A DNA stretch of 11,912 nt from Ruminococcus sp. (GTDB lineage: Bacteria > Bacillota > Clostridia > Oscillospirales > Ruminococcaceae), in contig JAMPAO010000083.1 in assembly GCA_023667165.1 (NCBI GenBank), positions 1 through 11,912 on the forward strand, read 5' to 3'. The stretch's first letter is position 1. Every line of letters starts with the position of its first letter. A program made the position numbers and the translations under genes. Positions 1 through 5,424 of the stretch are shown here, piece after piece. Under the pieces are notes generated by a model, which was given only the letters and a program-made list of their open reading frames with translations, was not told the origin of the DNA and ran no database searches.

Positions 1-257
1 TAAAAAAACTCCGTTTCTGCTTTACAGCGATGAAATTTAAAATATAGCCTTATTTCAGGACATTTTTTTAATTATACCACTTTTTAGCACAAATTTCAAT
101 AGGTATTTTATATAAATATTTACCAAATGTAAAAATATATTGAGCAATCCGTGTAAAGCCTCAAGTCCGCAGCTTGATATGAAATGATAAAAACCGGCAA
201 ATGACGGTAATACTGCGGCGTCATAACATATATCCGTGCCGCTCCGCTTTTAACAAT
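1..257. other. Non-coding AT-rich region at the left edge
   Basis: I see no credible gene here: short open frames lack a ribosome binding site and recognisable protein features. The stretch holds a leftward promoter (71-99) and a short inverted repeat, ATGACG at 201-206 with CGTCAT at 219-224 (12-bp spacer), whose role is unknown. It separates the end of the xylB transcription unit from an unseen gene further left. Confidence 0.6.
71..99 (-). promoter_or_regulatory. Leftward sigma-A-type promoter reading out of the window
   Basis: On the minus strand, TTGAAA (99-94) and a perfect TATAAT (76-71) are separated by exactly 17 bp. Transcription would begin near position 64 and leave the window to the left, implying a gene on the minus strand beyond position 1 with a leader of at least 60 nt. 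It lies after the xylB terminator, so it would start an independent unit. The call rests on sequence match and spacing only. Confidence 0.6.
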
Positions 258-288
258 AAAGGCAGGATCCGTGAAAGATCCTGCCTTT
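258..288 (-). terminator. Intrinsic terminator of xylB
   Basis: A perfect 12-bp stem, AAAGGCAGGATC (258-269) with GATCCTGCCTTT (277-288), closes a 7-nt loop. On the minus strand it begins 14 nt after the xylB stop codon and is followed by a T-rich TTTATTGTT stretch. On the plus strand the stem is followed by TTTTCTCTGTTTT, so it may work in both directions. Confidence 0.85.
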
Positions 289-302
289 TCTCTGTTTTCA
301 GG

Positions 303-1829
303 TCAGCCAAGCTTAGCCAAAGCGGCGAAATTATCCTTTACCGCAGGATAAATTCCCGCATAGAATCTGTAATATTTTTCGTAAACAGGCACGTTTTCCT
401 CTATGGGATACTGGATCTTATCCGTGCCGACGATCGCCTCGCACGCCTTGGGAACGCTTTCGTATACCCCTGCCGCCACAAGAGCCAGTATTGCCGCGCC
501 CAAAGCGGGTCCCTCCTTTGACGAGGCGGTCTTTACAGGACAGCCGTACAGGTCGGCAAGCATCTGCCGCCACAATGGGGACGTTCCCCCGCCGCCGCAC
601 GCCATCATGTCGGAAACGTTTATATCCATCTCACGGCATATCTCCACGCAATCTCTGAGCGAATAGGCAACTCCCTCCATAACCGCTCTGAGCATATCTT
701 TTTTAGTATGCATTGCGGAAAGTCCGAAGAATACTCCCCTTGCATTGGGGTCAAGATGCGGAGTTCTCTCTCCCATAAGATAAGGCAGATAAAGAAGCCT
801 GTTTGCGCCTATTGGCACGGTTTCCGCCTCCTTGTCCATCAGATAGTATTCGTCAACGCCCATATATTTTGCCGTTTCCTTTTCCGAGCCGCAGAAATTG
901 TCCCTGAACCATTTAAGGGACAGTCCCGCTCCCTGTGTAACTCCCATTATATGCCAGCAATCCGGCACAGCCGCACAGCAGGTATGCACCCGTCCCTTTG
1001 GGTCAACAGATACCTTTGATGTGTGGGCAAAGACCACTCCGCTGGTTCCTATGGTGGTAAACGCCCGTCCGTCGGCGACAACTCCCGTGCCGACCGCTGC
1101 GGCTGCGTTGTCGCCCGCGCCTCCCGCAACGACAGTTCCCGCTTTGAGTCCCGTAAGCTCCGCCGCTTTTTCGGTCACAGTTCCCGTTACCTGACAGGAT
1201 TCATAGAGCTTTGGCAGCATGGACATATCAACGCCCAGCAGACCGCATATCTCCTCGCTCCAGCAGCGGTTGGGAACGTCCAGAAGCTGCATTCCCGAAG
1301 CGTCTGAAACCTCTGCGGCATATACCCCCGTCAGCATGAATCTGATGTAATCCTTGGGCAGCAGTATATGTCTGCACCTTGCATAGTTTTCCGGCTCGTT
1401 GTTTTTCACCCAAAGTATCTTTGCGGCGGTCCAGCCTGTGAGAGCGGGATTTGCGGTGATCTCTATGAGCTTTTCCCTGCCTATAAGCTCGTTCATCTGC
1501 TCCACTTCCCGCTCCGTTCTCTGATCGCACCAGATAATGGAATTGCGGATAACGTTATTGTCCACGTCAAGCATTACCAGACCGTGCATCTGTCCGGAAA
1601 GACCCACGCCCACGATATCCTCATTGGAAACGCCGCTTTTTTCGATAACGCCCTTTACGGTATTCACCGCCGCATTGTACCAGTCTGCGGGATCCTGCTC
1701 CGCATATCCGTTTTTCGGCTGATACATGGGATATTCAACGGTCATTGAGGCAATGACCGCTCCTTTCTCGTTAAAAAGCACTGTCTTTGTTCCGCTTGTG
1801 CCGATGTCGATCCCAATTACATAATGCAT
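303..1829 (-). CDS. xylB: Xylulokinase (FGGY carbohydrate kinase)
   Basis: This cytoplasmic enzyme phosphorylates D-xylulose with ATP to xylulose-5-phosphate, which enters the pentose phosphate pathway; it is the step after xylose isomerase. The 508-residue product has the usual XylB length. Visible motifs are the N-terminal phosphate-binding loop DIGTSGTKT (8-16), GQMHG (79-83), WCDQR (100-104), GAGDN with the probable catalytic base Asp240, and the C-terminal glycine-rich ACGGGG nucleotide-binding segment. An in-frame start exists 15 codons upstream, but the ATG at 1829 is preferred: it has AAAGGAG 8 nt upstream and gives the family-typical start MHYVIGIDIG. It lies 78 nt downstream of the GyrI-like gene, without a convincing promoter of its own, so the two may be co-transcribed. 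xylA is on the same strand but two genes away. Confidence 0.95.
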   Translation of the reverse strand: MHYVIGIDIGTSGTKTVLFNEKGAVIASMTVEYPMYQPKNGYAEQDPADWYNAAVNTVKGVIEKSGVSNEDIVGVGLSGQMHGLVMLDVDNNVIRNSIIWCDQRTEREVEQMNELIGREKLIEITANPALTGWTAAKILWVKNNEPENYARCRHILLPKDYIRFMLTGVYAAEVSDASGMQLLDVPNRCWSEEICGLLGVDMSMLPKLYESCQVTGTVTEKAAELTGLKAGTVVAGGAGDNAAAAVGTGVVADGRAFTTIGTSGVVFAHTSKVSVDPKGRVHTCCAAVPDCWHIMGVTQGAGLSLKWFRDNFCGSEKETAKYMGVDEYYLMDKEAETVPIGANRLLYLPYLMGERTPHLDPNARGVFFGLSAMHTKKDMLRAVMEGVAYSLRDCVEICREMDINVSDMMACGGGGTSPLWRQMLADLYGCPVKTASSKEGPALGAAILALVAAGVYESVPKACEAIVGTDKIQYPIEENVPVYEKYYRFYAGIYPAVKDNFAALAKLG

Positions 1830-1863
1830 AAAAATTTCTCCTTTATCATTTTTATTTTTTATG

Positions 1864-1905
1864 CAACACCGCAAAAAGAACGGCTAACGCCTTTGTGCGG
1901 TATTG
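1864..1905 (-). other. Hairpin between the GyrI-like gene and xylB
   Basis: CAACACCGC (1864-1872) pairs with GCGGTATTG (1897-1905), nine pairs including one G-U wobble in the minus-strand RNA. The 24-nt interior can form a small GGC/GCC stem. It begins 2 nt after the GyrI-like stop codon. Read leftwards it is followed by an A-rich stretch, not a U-run, so it does not look like an intrinsic terminator. An mRNA processing or stability element inside a bicistronic message is possible, as is a Rho-type or weak terminator. Confidence 0.4.
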
Positions 1906-1907
1906 TT

Positions 1908-2375
1908 TTAAACTTTTGCATTTATCGGGAAAAACATATACTTCTTTCCGGTCTGCGGACAGATAAAATCATGCACCGCTCCCGCAAGTGATATATTGTT
2001 GTCCTGCAAGTATTTTATCATTTCGGAGAATGTGTTGTCATCCTCGCATTCGGCGTACAGATATTCAAATGCGGGAATGACCCACTTTGTCCATCCTTCC
2101 GGAGGCTCTGCACTGTCACCGCACTCTGCGCCAGCAAGATAAAGTCCCTCGGTAAAATTTTCTTCCCATGGGGCAAAGGTGCGGGAAAAATCGGACATTG
2201 CGCCCCAAAATCCACAGGGACTGCCATTTTCGTCTTTTTTGACAAGATGTTCGATCTCACCGGATTTTTCCGTTGCCTCGTCCCACAGCTTTGAAATAAA
2301 ATCCTGCCCGTCAGCGGTAGAGCCCTCTTTACCTATTACAGTAAATGCTTCTTTCGTACATTTTTCTATTTTCAT
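1908..2375 (-). CDS. GyrI-like / AraC effector-binding-domain protein
   Basis: The 155-residue product is a stand-alone GyrI-like small-molecule-binding domain (the fold of GyrI/SbmC and of the effector domains of BmrR and Rob). No DNA-binding helix-turn-helix, signal peptide or membrane segment is visible. Conserved-looking stretches are FTVIGKEGST (about 11-20), a central GFWGAMSDFSRTFAPW, the GWTKWVIPAFEYLYAEC segment and the C-terminal CPQTGKKYMFFPI. Family members bind hydrophobic or cationic ligands, some act in drug resistance or gyrase protection, and some are hydrolases; the ligand here is unknown. The start at 2375 has GGAGG about 12 nt upstream, slightly far. A promoter and a foldable leader precede it, and xylB follows after 78 nt, so it may be the first gene of a bicistronic unit. 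A role as a xylose-related sensor would be speculation. Confidence 0.85.
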   Translation of the reverse strand: MKIEKCTKEAFTVIGKEGSTADGQDFISKLWDEATEKSGEIEHLVKKDENGSPCGFWGAMSDFSRTFAPWEENFTEGLYLAGAECGDSAEPPEGWTKWVIPAFEYLYAECEDDNTFSEMIKYLQDNNISLAGAVHDFICPQTGKKYMFFPINAKV

Positions 2376-2507
2376 AATTTAATTTTACCTCCGTTATGTT
2401 TAGGACTGTATAAATGAGTTTGGCAAATCGTTTCTCTTGCTCTGATAAAGACAAAGGATAGAAATTTCAATTCCTATCCTCCAAACCCACTCGGTTTTCT
2501 CCTTTCA
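2376..2507 (-). promoter_or_regulatory. Structured 5' leader of the GyrI-like gene
   Basis: From the predicted start site near 2507 the leftward RNA can fold into three helices. P1 pairs plus-strand segments 2481-2492 and 2412-2423, 12 pairs with a few G-U wobbles. P2 pairs GGATAG-containing arms 2456-2466 and 2469-2479, 11 pairs with one wobble. P3 is a weak 5-bp hairpin inside 2424-2455. P2 and P3 are enclosed by P1, so the layout is a three-way junction just before the GGAGG of the coding region. I could not match it to a known riboswitch or T-box consensus. P2 is followed by a U-rich TTTGTCTTT, so it could instead be a weak terminator for the upstream chorismate mutase message. Confidence 0.35.
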
Positions 2508-2513
2508 GCTAAT

Positions 2514-2542
2514 ATTATACATGATAAATGACCCAATGAACA
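2514..2542 (-). promoter_or_regulatory. Probable promoter for the GyrI-like gene
   Basis: A perfect TATAAT is read on the minus strand at 2519-2514. Seventeen bp upstream is TGTTCA (2542-2537), a poor match to TTGACA. The start site would be near 2507, giving a leader of about 131 nt. It lies in the gap after the chorismate mutase stop codon and would let the GyrI-like gene and xylB be expressed apart from xylA. Confidence 0.45.
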
Positions 2543-2576
2543 CACACGAAGCGTAGAGCGGTTAAATCTCAATTTG

Positions 2577-2864
2577 TCACTTAACGTTTTTATGAAATTC
2601 TGACATTTCCATATTTATAAATCTTGAAATCATTTCCCTATACAGTGCTTCAACCATATCCGGATCGGCGCCGTAGTCTTTGGATTTTTCTCTTACTTTA
2701 GCAATTACCTTTTCAACCCGCCCTGCGTCCTTTACGCCTTCTTCGTCTTTTTTGAACACCGATGCTTGAGCTACATACTTTCCTCTTTCGGCAATTAACT
2801 TGATAATCTCATTATCGATTTTATCAATATTCGCCCTTACCTCATCCAAACTGTTACACATCAT
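2577..2864 (-). CDS. Small AroQ-type chorismate mutase
   Basis: The product is a stand-alone all-helical CM_2 domain of 95 residues, the size of a single AroQ domain; the family rearranges chorismate to prephenate in Phe/Tyr synthesis. By eye against the E. coli PheA mutase domain, active-site Arg11, Arg28, Lys39 and Arg51 correspond to Arg10 (EVRANID), Arg27 (AERGKYV), Lys38 (VFKK) and Arg49 (AGRVE). Glu52 appears as Val50 and Gln88 as Glu86; the PchB-like isochorismate-pyruvate lyases are an alternative family. The ATG at 2864 is chosen over a TTG at 2882 because AAGGGAAGG lies about 6 nt upstream of it; a second ATG follows immediately. It sits 203 nt downstream of xylA, on the same strand, with a GC-rich hairpin between them, and no strong promoter is visible. 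No other shikimate-pathway gene is nearby. Confidence 0.85.
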   Translation of the reverse strand: MMCNSLDEVRANIDKIDNEIIKLIAERGKYVAQASVFKKDEEGVKDAGRVEKVIAKVREKSKDYGADPDMVEALYREMISRFINMEMSEFHKNVK

Positions 2865-2947
2865 AAATAACCTTCCCTTCAAATTTCAATTTGTTCAGAT
2901 GCTGCAGTATCAATCGGTATCACCCGCAAACGCACCGGCAAAGAGCC

Positions 2948-2995
2948 TTCGGCGCGGCCGCTTTGTACTCAATTTGTACTCAAAGCCGCGCCGAA
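2948..2995. repeat. GC-rich hairpin with an 11-bp tandem repeat in its loop
   Basis: TTCGGCGCGGC (2948-2958) and GCCGCGCCGAA (2985-2995) form a perfect 11-bp inverted repeat. Between them is a perfect tandem duplication of TTTGTACTCAA (2962-2972 and 2973-2983), and CTTTG/CAAAG can pair inside the loop. An outer pair, CGCAAAC (2925-2931) with GTTTGCG (3023-3029), could extend the structure to about 105 bp. It lies between xylA and the chorismate mutase gene and has no U-run on either side, so it is not a standard terminator. It resembles a small extragenic palindromic repeat. Confidence 0.6.
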
Positions 2996-3067
2996 AGCCT
3001 TGTAAAGCGTCTGATAGAGCGGGTTTGCGCGCTTTTAAAGGTCATTCCGTATTTTCAGATTTTCACA

Positions 3068-4393
3068 TCAAAGACTGAACATGATATTATTAAGGACAGA
3101 CTCCAGCATTTCCTGTCTGCCGCTTGTAAGGGAATCGGTCACCTCTCCCTTTTCAAGAGCGTACTTTTCAAGGTCAGCCATGGTAGCCTTGCCGCTGATG
3201 ATGTCCGCGCCGATACCTGTTGTCCAGGAAGCATACCTGTCGGCAACAAACTTGTCGATCCTGCCGTCGGAGATCATTCTGTCGGCGATCTTAAGTCCCA
3301 GTGCAAAGGTATCCATTCCCGCAATGTAGCTGTGGAAGATATCCTCGGGAGTGTAAGAGCCTCTTCTTGCCTTAGCGTCGAAATTCAAGCCGCCGTTGGT
3401 AAATCCGCCCGCCTTGAGCACCTCATACATACAAAGAGCAGCGTCGTAAACATTTGTGGGGAACTGATCGGTATCCCAACCGAGGAGAGTATCGCCCTGA
3501 TTTGCGTCGATGGAACCGAAAACTCCGTTGTCCCTTGCAACTCTCAGCTCGTGCTGGAAGGTATGCATTGCAAGAGTAGCGTGATTTGCCTCTATATTCA
3601 TCTTGAAATCCTTTTCAAGACCGTACTTGCGGAGGAAACCGAGAACCGTGGCGGTGTCGAAGTCGTACTGGTGCTTTGTGGGTTCCTTTGGCTTAGGCTC
3701 GATGTAGAAATCGCCCTTGTAGCCGATCGAGCGTGCATAGTCGACGGTCATTCTCATAAGCCTTGCCATATTGTCCTGCTCCAAAGCCATATTTGTATTG
3801 AGCAGCGTTTCATAGCCCTCTCTGCCGCCCCAGAATACATAGCCGTTTCCGCCCAGCTTTACGGTAGCCTCCACAGCCTTTTTGATCTGCGCTGCGGCAT
3901 AAGCGAACACGTCTGCAGAGGGAGATGTGCCCGCGCCGTGCATATATCTGGGGTGATCGAAGCACTTTGCCGTACCCCAAAGAAGCTTTTTGGAGGGATT
4001 TGCTTTCATCATACCGTCAACGTAGTCAACTATCTCGTCAAACCTTGCGTTGGTTTCGGCAAGGCTGCCGTATTCGGGAGAAAGATCCCTGTCGTGCCAG
4101 CAGAAATAGTCTATGGACAGCTTATCCATTATTTCAAAAGCGGCGTTTACCTTTGCCTTAGCTCTTTCTGCGGGATCGGTCTGACCCCATGTCTTGTCGG
4201 CAGTACCCACGCCGAACATATCCGTGCCGTCGCCGCCCATGGTGTGCCACCAAGAAAGGGCAAATTTAAGCTGCTCGCGCATTTTCTTGCCGCCTACGAT
4301 CTCCTCGGGATCGTAATACTTGAACGCAAGAGGATTGGTGCTGTTTTTGCCCTCAAAGGGGATCTTGCCGATATTCTTGAAGTACTCGCTCAT
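3068..4393 (-). CDS. xylA: Xylose isomerase
   Basis: This cytoplasmic TIM-barrel enzyme interconverts D-xylose and D-xylulose using two divalent metals and starts the isomerase route of xylose use. The 441-residue length and N-terminal extension fit the longer class II type. Expected residues are all present: catalytic His100 and Asp103 in WHDRDLSPE, Glu232 in YIEPKPKEPTKHQYD, Glu268 and His271 in NIEANHATLAMHT, Asp296 in SIDANQGD, Asp307 and Asp309 in GWDTDQFPTN, and Asp339 in LNFDAKARRGS. VFWGGREGYE (187-194 region) is the other family signature. The ATG at 4393 has GGAGG 9 nt upstream. It is preceded by a strong promoter with operator-like sites and followed by the chorismate mutase gene. 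Its partner xylB lies about 1.2 kb downstream, and no XylR-type repressor gene is in the window. Confidence 0.98.
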   Translation of the reverse strand: MSEYFKNIGKIPFEGKNSTNPLAFKYYDPEEIVGGKKMREQLKFALSWWHTMGGDGTDMFGVGTADKTWGQTDPAERAKAKVNAAFEIMDKLSIDYFCWHDRDLSPEYGSLAETNARFDEIVDYVDGMMKANPSKKLLWGTAKCFDHPRYMHGAGTSPSADVFAYAAAQIKKAVEATVKLGGNGYVFWGGREGYETLLNTNMALEQDNMARLMRMTVDYARSIGYKGDFYIEPKPKEPTKHQYDFDTATVLGFLRKYGLEKDFKMNIEANHATLAMHTFQHELRVARDNGVFGSIDANQGDTLLGWDTDQFPTNVYDAALCMYEVLKAGGFTNGGLNFDAKARRGSYTPEDIFHSYIAGMDTFALGLKIADRMISDGRIDKFVADRYASWTTGIGADIISGKATMADLEKYALEKGEVTDSLTSGRQEMLESVLNNIMFSL

Positions 4394-4438
4394 TTTTTAA
4401 AACCTCCAAAATATTATTGAATGATAACGCCGGAAACA

Positions 4439-4505
4439 CGGATAAGGAAAATTTATCCGATTACACTTTAAGTATATTTTACTATAGTAATCGGTTACTT
4501 GTCAA
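4439..4505 (-). promoter_or_regulatory. xylA promoter with two operator-like sites
   Basis: On the minus strand TTGACA (4505-4500) and TAAAAT (4481-4476) lie 18 bp apart, a strong sigma-A-type promoter with a start near 4469. The spacer holds GTAACCGATTAC (minus strand, 4498-4487), a near-palindrome with 10 of 12 positions symmetric. A related site, TTATCCGATTAC, lies in inverted orientation just past the start (plus strand, 4453-4464); the two share CCGATTAC perfectly, with centres about 34 bp apart. A further perfect inverted repeat, CGGATAA (4439-4445) with TTATCCG (4453-4459), overlaps the second site. The placement is typical for a repressor, probably of the LacI or ROK type, responding to xylose or carbon status. 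The regulator is not in the window. Confidence 0.7.
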
Positions 4506-4583
4506 GAGGTTTTTGTAAAAAAGTTCTAATTTTTGAGCGTCACGGTAAATCGACGGTCAAACAGCCGTCAAACGGGAAAAGGA

Positions 4584-5252
4584 CTACTTGCGCCGATCCG
4601 ACATCTCCTCGGCTTTCATGAAAAGCTCATATATTGGAGCAATCTTATTGAAATCCTCCGATATTTTTTCCGGCAGCTTATCGCTGAAAAGCATATCAAA
4701 ATCAGTGCTTAACGCCGATAAACCTATATCCCTGCGGTTGAGCCAAATACGCTTTTCCTCGCTTTCATCGGGAAAACGGTTTCTTTTGTACATTTCCCCG
4801 TAAAATGTGAAAACGTCCTGCTCCTCAAAAGCGTTTTTCGCGGAGATAAAAGCCATGCTGTCGTCGATAATAAGACGTCTGAACGCGTCCATTGTGTCCG
4901 AAGCGGCGCAGTAAAAGCCGCAGCCGTATTCCATGCCTTTCTGTGAAATATTGAAATAAAAGCATGGCAGTGATTTATACAGATCTCTTGTCCGACCGAA
5001 GGTACACCACATATTCTCTCTGAAAACGGATTTGCCCTTGGCATATCTTGCGTCACGGTATATCCTCGAAATACGCACTGTTCCTATCTGTCCGTCTATC
5101 TCCCGAATAAGGGGCAGCGTTCGTTCCGTAAACTCCTTAAAAGGCTTTTTAACATAGTTTTCATAATCCTCTTTATGCTCCGTGAACCATGACTTGCTGT
5201 CATTGATCCGGTTTTCAAACAGAAAATCAAGAGTTTTGGCTGAAAACGGCAT
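4584..5252 (-). CDS. DUF2461 family protein
   Basis: The 222-residue product matches my recollection of the DUF2461 (TIGR02453) family, whose biochemical function is unknown. The family pattern is visible as an N-terminal TLDFLFENRINDSKSWF-type segment (7-23), the core ISRIYRDARYAKGKS (61-75) followed by FRENMW, and a C-terminal half that matches the family less clearly. It has no signal peptide, membrane segment or zinc site and is probably cytoplasmic. The ATG at 5252 has GGAGGAA about 7-8 nt upstream. It lies 172 nt downstream of the FIST-GGDEF gene on the same strand; the gap has no clear promoter and no clear terminator, so read-through from that gene is plausible. A functional link is not shown by the sequence. 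Confidence 0.85.
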   Translation of the reverse strand: MPFSAKTLDFLFENRINDSKSWFTEHKEDYENYVKKPFKEFTERTLPLIREIDGQIGTVRISRIYRDARYAKGKSVFRENMWCTFGRTRDLYKSLPCFYFNISQKGMEYGCGFYCAASDTMDAFRRLIIDDSMAFISAKNAFEEQDVFTFYGEMYKRNRFPDESEEKRIWLNRRDIGLSALSTDFDMLFSDKLPEKISEDFNKIAPIYELFMKAEEMSDRRK

Positions 5253-5424
5253 TTTAATTCCTCCATATGCTTTACAGACCTTTTTCGTGTTATGCTTATG
5301 TTTTTACTGCGGCGGGGAGCGTTTTCGGATAAGCGCACTGTCCGGCGCAATTGACCGGCAAAATCGGTTCAAATGCGTTTATTAACGGGGCTGCCAATCG
5401 GAACATGTTCGTATTTTGCAAAGA

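Noticed and set aside
2376..2507. T-box, purine, TPP or preQ1 riboswitch in the GyrI-like leader
   Set aside because: None of the conserved sequence blocks of these classes as I remember them is present. I kept only the unclassified foldable leader as a lower-confidence feature.
2891..4420. A 509-codon open frame on the plus strand
   Set aside because: It lies antisense to xylA, whose frame has all the catalytic residues and a strong ribosome binding site. The antisense product is cysteine/valine-rich with no recognisable domain. It is a by-product of xylA codon usage.
4552..4569. GACGG/CCGTC hairpin downstream of the DUF2461 gene as a terminator
   Set aside because: The stem is only 5 bp and no U-run follows on the minus strand, so it does not meet the form of an intrinsic terminator.
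5362..5385. Imperfect inverted repeat (TTGACCG / CGGTTCAA) between the FIST-GGDEF and DUF2461 genes
   Set aside because: One arm needs a bulge, the stem is short and no U-run or promoter element accompanies it. It is likely chance.
5401..5410. GAACATGTTC palindrome, resembling a LexA (SOS) box
   Set aside because: The Gram-positive LexA box needs four bases between GAAC and GTTC; here there are two. It also lies just after the stop codon of the FIST-GGDEF gene, not at a promoter.
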